Source: Cristatella mucedo (lineage: Eukaryota > Bryozoa > Phylactolaemata > Cristatellidae). From it: a stretch of DNA of 64,000 bases. The stretch's first letter is position 1. Every line of letters begins with the position of its first letter. The stretch spans positions 612,501 through 676,500 of the forward strand of contig WPIO01000007.1 of the NCBI GenBank assembly GCA_009760855.2, written 5' to 3'. Below are positions 28,266-39,171 of this stretch, one piece after another. The translations under genes and the position numbers were made by a program. Below the pieces are notes generated by a model, which ran no database searches, was not told where the DNA came from, and worked only from the letters and a program-made list of their open reading frames with translations.

Positions 28266-28345
<80 letters not shown>

Positions 28346-28347
28346 GG
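28258..28347. repeat. (GA)n microsatellite ending in a G run
   Basis: GA units to about 28335, then about 13 G. It lies 220 bp upstream of exon 5a. Confidence 0.95.
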
Positions 28348-28563
28348 AGGAAAGAGAGATGAATGGAGGGAGGCATAGGAAGCATGAAGCAAGGCAATAG
28401 AGAGGTAGCTGCTTGGCCAATACACCACCAAGCTGTCCTGCCGAGCAGCTGCACACCACTCAGTATCGAGTCCCACTGTATACCTTCCAGATGCGCGTCT
28501 GGCCAAATGTAGTTTCAGAGCCTAGACCAGAAAGATGCCGTCTCTGCACCATATCTTTCACAG

Positions 28564-28716
28564 GTGGCTTGCACTTTGCCAGCATCATCACAGAGGACAC
28601 CCGAATGCTGCTGAACTGCGTCTTTGATAACAAGCTGTTGCAGCAGAGTGCTGCAGGGCCCGACTATAAAATTGTGCTCAAGCCGGGCAGCGGTGGCGGA
28701 CCACTGCTGGCCAACG
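28564..28716 (+). CDS. alternative exon 5a (Ig2, C-terminal half, variant a)
   Basis: 153 nt, entering in phase 1 after TTTCACAG and leaving in phase 1 at ACG|GTAATG. The reading begins G-GLHFASIITEDTR (E strand and loop). It continues LLNCVFDN (F strand; this cysteine would pair with Cys152) and ends PDYKIVLKPG plus a glycine-rich extension (strand G and linker). This order matches Ig2 of neuroglian (the L-x-FANV...C...LLDV pattern). Exon 5b offers the same piece again 70 nt downstream. Using both would give two F strands in one domain, so I infer one is chosen per transcript. Confidence 0.8.
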
Positions 28717-28786
28717 GTAATGAAACTGTTCGCCACGTGGAATGTGTGTTGTGTTGTGGTAACCGGCGCGCCCTATTGGTTTGCAG

Positions 28787-28909
28787 GTACTTTGCATTTT
28801 GCCAACGTTTACAACTCCTCAGATGCCGGACGGTATCGCTGTAACACTCGTAATACCATGCTGAGAAGAGAGGCATATAGCGCAGAGACCGCCATAACCA
28901 TTGTCGCTG
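28787..28909 (+). CDS. alternative exon 5b (Ig2, C-terminal half, variant b)
   Basis: 123 nt, phase 1 in (TTTGCAG) and phase 1 out (CTG|GTATGC). It encodes residues 192-233 in the numbering used here. It begins G-TLHFANVYNSSDAG, then RYRCNTRN (F strand, Cys210) and AETAITIVAG (strand G). Cys is residue 19 from the exon start, as in 5a. It joins exon 6 naturally: AITIVAG followed by the Ig2-Ig3 linker TTDSQAARVVLLYPP, as in L1CAM. Compared with 5a it is ten residues shorter and lacks the glycine-rich linker. Confidence 0.85.
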
Positions 28910-29314
28910 GTATGCCCTGTGTTTTCCGTTTGGTTCTCTTGAGTTTCGTGCCATAGCTTGTCATTGCCTCAGCCCCTTCCAACCCCCATCCACATCGTCG
29001 GCTGCCAGCCTGCCTGCCTGCTTCCTCTTCACGTAACTCAACTAATGGCTGCGACTTGAGTGTTGCGTATGCTGTGTAGTGATTCACTCGACTCACCCAC
29101 TGCATGGCTTTCTTTTGCTCCTGCCCCGATCTGTTCTCTACTGGCGTGGCAGCAGCCGCAGCAGCCTGGCTTCAGTGATTGGCCTAAGCTCTGCCACGCG
29201 AGCCACACAGCATGTGGAGCCCGAGCACGTGCATCCAGCTTGCTGTTCGCTTCGGCACATTCCACCATCTGCAGGTGGCCCATGTTGCCCTACCTGTCCC
29301 CTCCCCCCTCGGAG

Positions 29315-29428
29315 GCAGACTCGAGCTGTACCGAGCTGTACTGAGCCAGGTCACCTACTCTTGTCAGTGGCACACAATGACAAATGGTGGGGAAGCCAAG
29401 ACGATGAGTGCGACCGGGGTTGTGATCG
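29315..29428 (+). CDS. candidate alternative exon 5d (Ig2, C-terminal half), possibly decayed
   Basis: A reading opening G-RLELYRAVLSQ, then VTYSCQWHT (F strand with cysteine, residue 17) and TMSATGVVIG (strand G). It follows a very strong pyrimidine tract (CCCCTCCCCCCTCGGAG) and enters in phase 1. Ending it in phase 1 after strand G would require the donor G|GCTAGG, where GT is replaced by GC. The only in-phase GT donor, at 29408, removes strand G. It is therefore either a GC-donor exon or an alternative exon that has lost its donor. Confidence 0.35.
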
Positions 29429-30077
29429 GCTAGGGCCCCCACTTCCATTGCCGCCTGCTTTGCTTGCATAGCAAAGTGCAAGCATGCAAACACGAGCCAG
29501 CACATATCTGTCGAGGAGCACACGAGCTTGAGCCAATTCAGGGTGCCGGCTCACTGCCCTGCAGCTGGGCTGTAGTGATGCATACATTTTCCTCGAGGAC
29601 ATTTGAGCAGGCGACACCCTGTGATGTCGATGGCTTTGCACGCCTCAAAGCTGCTCAGCACAGCGCTGTCTCCTGACAGACACTCTTGCCTCACGACACC
29701 CGGACTTTCTTCGCCTGCAATTGGGGCCTCACATCGAATGGCTAACTCCTTCAGAGGACATTTCTGACTGCTTTGCTCACAGCATTCGGCCTCTTAGTTC
29801 GCCACACGAGATAGCAAACCTGTCGTGCAGGCAGTCGATGGTGTGTTCAACCCTCGGTCTGCTGCCATGATTGCGACCATTGCCTTCGGATTACGGCTTT
29901 GCTGGCTGGAGAGCTAGTGCATATAACTTTCGAAAGCACACTACTATTCTACTTCGCCTCCACTGCTGCTGAAAGCTCCAAGTGGTGCCGAAAAGAGGCA
30001 GCATGGCAGGCCTGCATGCCTAGCAGTCGCACGTTGCAAGCTCTGAGGAAGTGCCCTGCCTTCTGGCTTTCCAGGTG

Positions 30078-30210
30078 GCTTGCTTTTTATAATATTCTTC
30101 AAGTGTTACTGGAAACATGGCTTCTTTGTCAGTAAAGTGCAAGAGAGGGATTTAGTTCTCTCGGGCTGCTATAGAAGTATCATCACCATCATCAATATTA
30201 TTATTATTAT
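30078..30210 (+). mobile_element. LINE/SINE 3' tail
   Basis: AAAGTGCAAGAGAGGGATTTAG, TTCTCTCGGGCTGCTAT and a degenerate (ATT)n tail resemble the shared terminal hairpin. Confidence 0.5.
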
Positions 30211-30259
30211 TGCAAGCACTCATAGCGTAAGGATTGACACTGTTTTCAGCCAAATACTA

Positions 30260-30430
30260 TTACAGCTAATTAACAGCCTCTTTTGAATAGCGACATAAGA
30301 GCATTTATGACTATCGCCACTGCTTGCAGCGGCGATAAAGGATCGCCTGCCGAAGGATTCGAACTCACAACCTCGGAACCGAGGTCGTGTAAAGCAACCG
30401 CCCTTACCTAGTGAGCCATCGCGGCTCGCA
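30260..30430 (-). mobile_element. SINE-D, minus strand
   Basis: Reads AGCTAATTAACAGCCTCTTT, then a TATCGCCACTGCTTGCAGC body, then box B (reverse complement of GGATTCGAACTCACAACC), then the box A region ending GTGAGCCATCGCGGC. Confidence 0.85.
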
Positions 30431-30775
30431 ACAAACATGGCCAAGTGTACGAATGCTGGAGAGCTAGTGCGTACAGAATAGTGAGTGTGGGCTCGAGCGA
30501 CCCGCCACTGCGCATGAGTTCACCCATGCCGAGCAGACTCTTTGGCAGCAGTGCATTGGTCATCGAGCCACGTCAGTCAGCGATCGGCAGCATTTCTTTG
30601 CCAGGCTGACTCGTATGCCTCTCTAGCCATCGAGCCAGCCAAAGGGCACCGGTTGGGCGGTGTACCTTAGCAGCCGTCTACAGCCTAGAACTCGGTGACA
30701 GGCTGACAGCCCCTACCACCTGCAGCTGCTGCAGTGAGTCTCTGCTGTCTTTAGCTGTGAATGAAGTGGAGGTCG

Positions 30776-30920
30776 GCTGATTTAACAGCATCTTTGATGT
30801 AGTGTAAGGAGAGCGGTTGCCACTATCACAGCCACCTTGCTGCAGTAGTAATACAGGATTGTCTGCTACGCGACTTGAATGTGCGAACTGGCTCTTAAAG
30901 TGTGAGCGCCTTACCTAGAA
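30776..30920 (-). mobile_element. SINE-D, strongly diverged
   Basis: GCTGATTTAACAGCATCTTTG at one end and GCGCCTTACCTAG at the other have SINE-D order, but the middle is poorly conserved. Confidence 0.4.
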
Positions 30921-30934
30921 ATAAGAAATAAATA

Positions 30935-31105
30935 AATACTAGCTGATTTAAGAGTCTCTTTGCATAGCGACAGATGAGCCTTTATGGCTATCACCACTGC
31001 TTGCAGAGGCAATAAAGAATCACCCACCGCAGGATTCGAACCCACAGCCTCGGGACCGAGGTCGTGAAAGTAACTGCCCTTACCTAGTGAGCCACCTGTG
31101 GGCCA
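30935..31105 (-). mobile_element. SINE-D, minus strand
   Basis: AGCTGATTTAAGAGTCTCTTT, TATCACCACTGCTTGCAGAGG, box B in GGATTCGAACCCACAGCC and box A ending TTACCTAGTGAGCC. Confidence 0.85.
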
Positions 31106-31813
31106 AAACCCAGGGGCTATGATTTGCCGTCGGAGATGTCGGCTGCTGGTCTGAACTGAATTGCCAAGCTGCACTCTGCCGTGTCTGAAAAATTGGTTTC
31201 TTGGAAGCTGAAAAGGTGCGTTGCGTTGCCAGTGGCAGCAGGGCGCTTTCAGTGCAGCCGGTCCATTGCTGCTTCATTTGAAAATGGCAACAACTCATAT
31301 CTCATCAGCCTACTATCGGTTTAAATTTGCCATGACAGCTCACCACTGGCTCGTAAGTGTGCCCATGTTGGGTTACCAAGCTTGCAGTCTGCTGCTGCTG
31401 TTGCACAGTGCACTTATGGTGAGACCTGCTTCTTCCGACCTACCTTGCTCGCTTGCCTTCCTTTGCAGGAAGTTGATTGATTGCTAGCTGCCTACTTTGG
31501 ATGAGTCCGGGATGCAGGCCACCCAAGTGGCTGGCCGAGCTTCTGGCTGCAATGTGTGCAGTAGTCAAAGCCTTCATGTGCAATGCCGGCAGCCTCGTTC
31601 TCTGCTTGATGGTGGGGGGGGGGGTTGCTGCTGCTGCTGCAGCTGCTGATGACTCGGTTTGTGTTGTGCCAACTGCCACTGCTTCGTTGGTCAGCATGTG
31701 CTGCTAGCCGTGGCCCCTTGGCCGGTCCACTATCCACCGTGTGCTGCCTGTTCGACAGATGACATGCGTCAGCAACAGCAGCAGCAGCAGCAGCAGCTGT
31801 TCTCTGCTTGCAG

Positions 31814-31928
31814 GCACCACTGACAGCCAGGCAGCACGAGTTGTCCTGCTGTATCCACCTCAGACAAACACGACAGTGACTGTCGTCGAAAACAAGGAGC
31901 TTCGCCTCAAGTGCATCTTTGGTGGCAA
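31814..31928 (+). CDS. adhesion receptor exon 6 (Ig2-Ig3 linker and Ig3 N-terminal half)
   Basis: Encodes residues 233-271. TTDSQAARVVLLYPP is the linker that lets L1-family Ig2 and Ig3 fold back on each other. ENKELRLKCIFGG carries Cys266 in strand B of Ig3, close to the neuroglian pattern. It enters in phase 1 after TTGCAG and leaves in phase 2 at AA|GTGAGT. Either exon 5a or 5b joins it in frame. Confidence 0.87.
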
Positions 31929-33406
31929 GTGAGTGTGGACGGCAGTCGCCTTCAGCCTCCGCCGGGCTTCCTGCAGCTGCACGAACTTCTCAAAGTGCAA
32001 CGCAGCTCTTCTGCCAGTGTGCCTGCTCCTCCACCTTCGGGAGGGAGAGAGCCAAGGGGCAGCAGTGACGACGGTTGTTATTACTCGCATGTTCAGCATT
32101 TACAAGTCGGAAACTTTGGATTTATTCTTGGTGGCCTGCCACTGCGAATAGACTCCAAAGACCGGTTCAACTCAATTTAAAGCTGACATGCAGAAGCACC
32201 AGTGGCTGCACCGGCACTAGTGGCTGCAGGGGTGTCAGCGGTGGTCGGCACGGTACAACGAAAAAAGATATTACAAAGGGAACACATCCAAGAATTTAAT
32301 CACATGTACGACGGTTACTCTCACTTGGGAGAAGTTGCTACCTTAGGAGATGCTAATCTCCATTGCTCAGCACATCGCCATGTTACATCGTATAGTATTC
32401 GCCTGCTTGCCACCTCCTGATGCCTGCGTAGCTCAAACTAGTAATCCATTTGCAATGTTCGCCAGCGGAGCTTAGGCTTCGACAGTCAGGGAGCATGGAA
32501 ATTCATGACTCAGTTACATGCCAAAAAACAACAGCCCTACAGGGGCAAACCTCTTAAAAAATACAGTTACTTCAGTAGCCTGCATTCACACATCTTGCCT
32601 GCAGCACTTGCTGGCTAGTTGTTAACATGTCTGGCGCAATCAGACACACACTCACACAAGCACACAAGCACAAACGCGTGCACATGCACCTGTGCTTTCT
32701 TGGACACACTCGAGCGCATATATGGGCACACACACACACAAACACTGGCAGCAATATAAATGCTGTATATTTACACAAACACACACACACAAAGATATGC
32801 ATAAATGACACTCGGTCCAATGACAATTTCTTTAGTTAAAATGGTCATTCTCTAGTGGATTATAAGATAAATACATGGCTTATTTAACGGCCTCATTTAT
32901 GTTGGTAGGAGAAAAACCTTTATGGCTATTGCCACCTCTTGGAGTAGGCGATAAGGAATAACTCCCTGCAGGACTCGAACCCACGACCTGGAGCATGAAG
33001 AGCAAGCACCTTACCTCCTGGGCCAAGACCCAACCATAACTATCCTATACAACTGGCTCAGTCTCTCGGTGTGTGATACTTCGAAGCCAACCAGTTTAGA
33101 CACCACACAGAAGCTGGCACAATATTGTATGTGGGGGATTTTTTAATTCGATATTCGCCTCAGTGGAACGTGGAAAGAGCGCTTCAACAACGGCAAACAT
33201 GATTGAGCTGCTATGCAGATTTGAGTTAAAGAATGGCAAAAGGGATTTAAGCGCAGCCGTCTGCTTAATCTGATTGAGTTAGTGCAGCCCTTCCTCGAGA
33301 TAATGTGGCTGCACAGCTCGTACATTAGCAGACTCTTGCTGCTGGGCATCGAGCCCCAGATCACCACCATTGTTGCATGCTGACGAACACCGTTTGCCCT
33401 GCGCAG
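31929..33406 (+). other. intron 6
   Basis: 1.5 kb with a SINE-D-like element (32875-33035) and a loose CACA-rich stretch at 32640-32795. No exon recognised. Confidence 0.5.
32875..33035 (-). mobile_element. SINE-D variant, minus strand
   Basis: TATTTAACGGCCTCATTTATG, GGCGATAAGGAATAAC, box B in GGACTCGAACCCACGACC, and a head ending CTCCTGGGCCAAGACCC, matching the copy at 6845 more than the main SINE-D group. Confidence 0.7.
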
Positions 33407-33594
33407 TCCGACTCCAATGGTCAAGTGGTCGAAGAGTGCAGGAGCTCCGATGTCTGACAAGGCTGCTATCGGCTCCTCCGGACAGGAGCTGAGTATCGCC
33501 TCTGCCACCATCTCTGATGCTGGCACTTACCAATGCCTCGGAGAGAGTGGTCAGCTCCCTATTGCGATTGCCAGAGTCGACGTTACAGTCAATG
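33407..33594 (+). CDS. adhesion receptor exon 7 (Ig3, C-terminal half)
   Basis: Encodes residues 271-334. PTPMVKWSK holds Trp278. ELSIASATISDAGTYQC is the E-F region with Cys314 pairing Cys266. ARVDVTVNG is strand G. It enters in phase 2 after GCGCAG and leaves in phase 1 at G|GTGAGT. Codon 271 (AA|T) becomes Asn, giving GGNPTPMVKW across the junction. Confidence 0.9.
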
Positions 33595-33732
33595 GTGAGT
33601 ACGGCATTTGTCTTAACACAAATGGTTTTTCGTCGTATTGTCACACGCCTGTCAAGAGCAGTTTCATTTGCAAAGCATTAAGAGACTAAAAACAGAAGCA
33701 GAAAATATGCAGCAACAGTAAGTGGCAAGCTG

Positions 33733-33875
33733 GTTTGGTCTAGTGGTTAAGGTACTCACCCCCGACTAAGGTCTGACAAAGGTCGTGGGCTCGAGCCCCG
33801 AGGCACATGTGAAGCGCCTGAATAGAGATTAAGTGCTCTTGCGGTGCTATATAAATGAATTATATTTATATTTAT
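33733..33875 (+). mobile_element. SINE-C, tRNA-derived
   Basis: TTTGGTCTAGTGGTTAAGGT (box A), GGGCTCGAGCCCC (box B), then the terminal hairpin at about 33811-33848 and an AT-rich tail. Nearly identical to the copy at 5812. Confidence 0.88.
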
Positions 33876-34589
33876 TCTGCGACCCTCACCTTTTCTAACG
33901 TTTGTGTACCAGCTAATCAGAAGCTTGTGCACTCGTTACAGCCATATGTCATGTATTTGGATGTGCTTGTCTTTTGTGGTCAATATTGTGAGAGCACTTG
34001 CAGCCGGCCCCAAATGAAAACACTGGTAATTGCAGTGCAGCTACAATCAGGTCATATCTGGCTATGCTTGTGGGAAAGTCGAACGAGCAGCCATTTGTAT
34101 TGCAGTAGATTATTGATGATAGCCAGTCATACGGGATTGATAAAGTAGGCTTACGTAAGGAGAGTGGACCTGCATTAGGAGTGGTTATATTGAGGAATTT
34201 GTGCCTATTCTGAAGTAGGCATGTTGGTGCAATGGCTTCGTTGCACTGGATAAATGCTTGCCGTGTTTGTAAAATGTGCGACACGCGAGGCAAAAGCAGC
34301 CAGATTTATTTACACCTCGGGTGGTTTGTGTCATATCTAGAGTGGGGCAGGCCTCTAACCGGAGCGTTCTTTACCCATGCTAATCCATTCAGCATGAAAG
34401 TTGTGCTGAAATATTCAAAGTTGGTCTTTATCAAGTGGGCTCTCATAAGCAGTCTCTACTGTAGTGCAATTGTTTTGCAGAAATAGAAGCCAATGTGTCA
34501 TCAACAGCCCAGTGACTCAGCCTTTTATTCAAAGCCCATACAATAGTATCTCAACATGATAATGCATAGTAATTATAATAATAATGATG

Positions 34590-34690
34590 ATTATAATAAT
34601 ACATTTGATAAAGCACCCCCAGAGAACTCAATCTCTTTCATGGCACTTTACGATTGCTGCAAAGGAAGCACGATTGAATGGTTTGTGTGT
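34590..34690 (-). mobile_element. LINE-A 3' tail, minus strand
   Basis: (AAT)n, TTGATAAAGCACCCCCAGAG, AACTCAATCTCTTTCATGGC and ACTTTACGATTGCTGCAAAGG, the reverse complement of the LINE-A end. Confidence 0.7.
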
Positions 34691-36597
34691 TAGTACATGC
34701 TGCACATGGCAGATGCTACAAGCTGCTCGTTGCCGACCACTGCTTGAATACACTGCACTGCAGCATTGTTTGCTGCTCCAAGCTTAATGTGGAAAGCCTT
34801 ATCAAAGCACTGCTCCACCCAGTTCGTGTGCACGGGAGAGAGCCAGAGCCAGAAATCTGCTATGGCTGTACCTTGCACTATGCAATCTGCACTTTGATGC
34901 TTCTAGCGTCTGCCTGTCTGTCTAACTACATGTTTATCTTGTTTGCCTGTCTTTCTGTCTTCTTTCCTGTCAGTCAGCCAGTCTTTTTTTTCTGTCAGTC
35001 ATCCTGCCTGTTTATCCTTCTGTTTCTCACTCTATCACTTGGTGCTCGGCTCAGGTTCTCTCTTCTCTATATGTAGCCAAGGAATGTGCCAACCGTCAAA
35101 CTCGCTAGCTTCACTAATAAAAATGTGCTTCAAATGTAAAATACCTTTGTGGAGTACATTACTTAAACCAGTAAGATCTGGCATTGCAGTGTACACAATT
35201 CGAGGAGAGCCAATAAATATATGGCTCACTTAGCTCCGACCTTGCCCTTTAGGATTAAATTAAAACCAACACTGCAGTAGTACACTTCACCTGGCTATAT
35301 GCCTGAACAGCGGTAAGAAAGCTGCAAATTGCTAATGCTTACCAGAAGACAGACATTTTCACTTAGGGTAAGACCTACCATGAGTATGGAGAGGAAAACG
35401 GTAGTTTTCTTTTTATTATACGAGATGTACTTATGAGGTATTTAATATATTAGAGATATTTAATATACAAGATGTACTTTTGAGGTTACTTGGGATGAGC
35501 ACCCGAGGCTAATACTTTGACTTGCACTGGTAGACAATCTCTAGACCATTATACTTTGAATACTGTACATAAATTGTAGATCTTGATTCAGCTTGTTCGC
35601 TCTATAAATCAAAATTAAACCTGACGGTCATGTGTGCATGCAACAGACTTAGTATCTCAATGTGGAGGTTTTGAATCTATCTAGTGGAAAGTTTTTTTTT
35701 GCCCATTGCTTAATACCAAACTGTGACCTAGCATTGCAGAGTGTTTAATGAGCACACAGTTGAAGAGTGATTCAGCAATCAATCGTTAAGTCAAATGTTT
35801 GCAGGGTTCAAACACATTTATTAGACAAGCTATCAAAACTAGGAGCATATGGTTAGGTTAGCTAGTCTGGTGGCTGCCATCACCAAGTGCTTAGATTTAC
35901 TTACTGAATCACGCATCTAACATAAAGTAAAATAAATATTTGCCATGACTTATTTTTGGGTATGCACTATTTGGGTGGTAAATGCACCCATACTTTTTCA
36001 AAGATTGGTAAGCTGTATAATTTCCTTGATAATAAAAAGCACTTTTAGCACTAATGATGCTTTGATATCAAGCCTCAGTTTACCCCTACATCCACATACT
36101 ACGGCAGAACCAGGGTTTTCATCTTGGCAGAAAGCAAGACCTGCACAATGCTTATGTTGGGTTGGCAGAAAAATAAATCATAGAATTTATTCGACTCGAA
36201 CTCGGCGCTTGCTAATTGAATGGCATTAAGACGTAATTTTGTCGTTGGTGACGGCCGGAGGAGGTGTTTGGGGTGCACATAGAGAGACATAGGACGGCTC
36301 AGATTGATGCCCAGCTGCAGGGGGGGGGGGAGCAAATGCCACTCCCCTGCGAACCTGGCACCTGGTCGCTAGCCACATATCAATTGCCCTGTTGCATGCT
36401 GCTGCTTAATTGATGCCATTAGTCGTCATTGTGTCTCACGGGTTTTCACACTTGCAGCAGTGGGGGTGGAGCCGTTAAGTAAGAGAGGATAGGGATTTTA
36501 TTTCTAAAGCATCTCTGGTTAACCTCTCGCGCTTAAGCTGTGCAGATTCTCAGCTTTCCAAAGCTTGCATTTGAACAGCCAATGCTCTCGACTCTAG

Positions 36598-36729
36598 TAC
36601 CTCCTCGAATCATCAGCAAGCCAGGACCTGTTGTGAAGGGAGAAAATGAAACGGTTACGTTTACATGCGAGGGAAGTGGAATACCTAAGCCAACCACGAC
36701 GTGGTATGTCAATGGAAAGCCAATAACTG
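36598..36729 (+). CDS. adhesion receptor exon 8 (Ig4, N-terminal half)
   Basis: Encodes residues 334-378. VPPRIISKPG begins Ig4, VTFTCEGSGIPKP holds Cys357, and TTTWYVNGKPITG holds Trp369. The domain-start pattern and the NGKPI turn match neuroglian Ig4. The chosen acceptor is CTCGACTCTAG|TA because it gives the required phase 1. Upstream AGs at 36545, 36553 and 36563 give the wrong phase. The donor is G|GTGAGT in phase 1. Confidence 0.87.
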
Positions 36730-39171
36730 GTGAGTAAAAGAACTAGCTGCATTTTCACCACCATGTCTACCACCTTTTTTCTTTCTTGCATGTTTTTGTG
36801 TTCAGTGACGCAGTGCATTCATCGGAGTCTGTAATAAAGGGCAGTCGGTCTGCCGGTGTCTGGAGCTCTCCATTCATATCCGAGTGAAAGCCTGTCTTTC
36901 CGATTGTTCAGGCCGTTGCTGCTTACCAGATTGCATTTGTTGCCGGATAGTTTGGCTGCGTCCTTCTTCTGGAGCCAGCAATATATCAGTGGCAGTTAAC
37001 AAATTGATATGTTTGAGGAGGCAATGCAATCATATCTTCAATCAGATATCTTTCGTGCTTATGGCTGCAGCAGGCCCTTAGCACCACATTAATGGAGCTG
37101 ACCATTTAGCTGTATTAGCAGGGTTCTACAACAAAGCACTGGTCTTTCAGGTGTATAAGCATTTATTCATCGATCTTCCCTGATATTTGGCGACCTTTTG
37201 TGACATTCTCTGTTACTCTCCATGTAATTATTGTGTCACTGGATGTTCTGTATGCTGTCCATGCTCTTACACTTTAGAATGCTCTCTCAGACTTTCATTT
37301 AGACCTAAATATTTCTTTAGTGGGGCCAAAACCTTTATTTAAAGTTGCTATAGTGTAAGCTACGGGCCAGTAAGGCCGACAACATCTCGAATCTTAGCTC
37401 AAAAGTTGCGCTGAAAGGTCGATGAGGAGAACTGGTCTCCAAATTAGTTCGGAATGGATGAACTAACCACAATAGAAACCGGTATATTGAAGTGAGAGCC
37501 CTTAGAACCCGACTGTTGTCTCCATTTGTGCTTAATGGTGAGATATCGCATTCCTATCCGTGTAATTAATCAACTATAGAATGCTCTAGGCCAACAGACA
37601 GTGGATGATGTCTTTGTATGCTATTTATTAATGATTGCAGCCCTTCATTACTTTTGCCTACAACAATGCTGATTATTGACTAATAGTGTCAGCAAAATTC
37701 AATTATCAGCATTTTTCATTTCTCATATGAACTTCAGTAAAAAACTGTTCGCATATGCAGAATTTGATAGTTTGTCACTGCCATTGCTTGATGGCTCCAC
37801 TGTTTACATCGTTCATGGTTAAAGGTCTGGGTCTGTTGTGCTGGTGCATTAAGCTTTTGATTTGCCTCCATCACATATCGTTGCAATTCAGGCCGATACT
37901 TGCCTAGGCTGTTTCCAAACTCGTGAGCAATTCCGAGATAGCAACCTCTATGCTGGTGTGCATGGGTTCGAAAGCTAAAGGTACCTGGAAGTATTTTCTA
38001 TCTGGACGAACAGAAATTCAAGCAGCAAGTTCATAATTGAAGGAGGATGGTTGCCCGACTTTTTTTTGCCCCAAGAAAATTTGAGCTGCATGTGACGAAT
38101 CCAGCAGGGTCTTATCAAACGAACGTCACAATATCCGTAGGCCACTTGGTTCAACATGAAGCCAAATTTTGTGTCTCCTGCTGGATGCCAAGGAAATTAT
38201 GTTCTGACTTGTACACAATACTATCCTGCACTTACAGCAATCGGTATTCCGTTTCGCTTGATACACAAGTACAAAATATTCCAGGTAGCGTATAGCCAAT
38301 GCATGAACACAGCCCAAGTAAACTGAGTGCCGCCGTAAATATGTGCATTCATTTCGCTCATAATGCCCCAAAATTGTATTAGTTTATCACCGGCATCACA
38401 GCTAAATGATTAAGGCTACCGATCAGTACATAAGGATATGCAAATACTAGGGACACTTGCATCTATAAATTGTTAGCAGCTGACCCTCAGGCTGAACCAG
38501 CTTTGCAATTTGCCAGAATTCTAACCCCACCCTCTTAACTTGTCATTGCCTCGACTCATTACATATTTTAATGCCCAACTCGTATATGCTGTGGACTATC
38601 CTGTCCAAAAGCATTTGTATTTGAACCACCGACTAATTGCTAAGCATGTTTTTATTTTCTATTTCCAAGCAAGAGGAGCCCTTAGGAAGGCAATCGCAGG
38701 TACATAGTGCAAGCAGTAATGCCCATGGATATCCGACATCAATGTGCACAATCTTTATTGATGGATGCAATCACATATTACTGTAGCTGTGCAAGTTTCT
38801 GCTGTGTGGGCTTGTGTTCAATTTTTCAGTACTTATGCTTGCGAAAATCTGCACCTTGTGTGTTTGCTCATTTTCTCGGTTTGCTTACTACTCACCAGCT
38901 AACCAATGTGCCAGTCACAAGGAGGGTTGCAGCAGCTTCTACTGCTGCCACCACTGTTTTTGCTCCGATGGCTCTCTTGCCTAGCTGCTGTGCAAAGCAT
39001 GCGAAATGCAGCAAGCAGCGAATGCATCAGGCTTCTCTCTCTCTCTTTCTCTCTAACCTGCACAGCTTCTGGCTTCTGGTTACTTATTAACACATCAAGT
39101 GATATGCGATAAGACGTCGACATCATGCTCATTTCCAATCCTAAGTCGTCACATCGTTTCTTCTTCGCCAG
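36730..39171 (+). other. intron 8
   Basis: 2.4 kb with an Ig half-exon relic near 38000-38140. Otherwise no exon or repeat family recognised. Confidence 0.5.
38000..38140 (+). pseudogene. decayed alternative Ig half-exon (relic)
   Basis: The last part reads HVTNPAGSYQTNVTISVG in one frame, a textbook F-G hairpin of an Ig domain. Just upstream, in another frame, SSSKFIIEGG and ENLSC give an E strand and the F-strand cysteine. The two pieces are joined only if one base is gained or lost near 38090. A T8 run sits in the middle. After the G strand the junction is G|GCCACT rather than G|GT, and the only local GT (38137) has the wrong phase. It lies between the two halves of Ig4, so it probably derives from a duplicated exon 9. 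Confidence 0.45.

Larger units (their letters stand above)
28910..31813 (+). other. intron before exon 6
   Basis: Holds candidate exon 5d, a LINE/SINE tail and three SINE-D copies. A 16-bp word GCTGGAGAGCTAGTGC occurs twice, at 29905 and 30455. Small GCT and CAG runs lie at 31627-31646 and 31770-31798. Other parts show nothing recognised. Confidence 0.5.
33595..36597 (+). other. intron 7
   Basis: 3.0 kb containing a SINE-C (33733) and a LINE-A tail (34590). 34680-36590 shows no recognisable exon. A G run lies at about 36319-36330. Confidence 0.5.

Noticed and set aside
32640-32795. CACA-rich stretch as a microsatellite or CRISPR-like array
   Set aside because: Units are irregular, there is no fixed spacer or repeat length, and the DNA is animal nuclear.
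36540-36597. Earlier start of exon 8 at 36546, 36554 or 36564
   Set aside because: Those AGs give phase 0 or 2, incompatible with the phase-1 donor of exon 7. 36598 fits and gives VPPRII directly.
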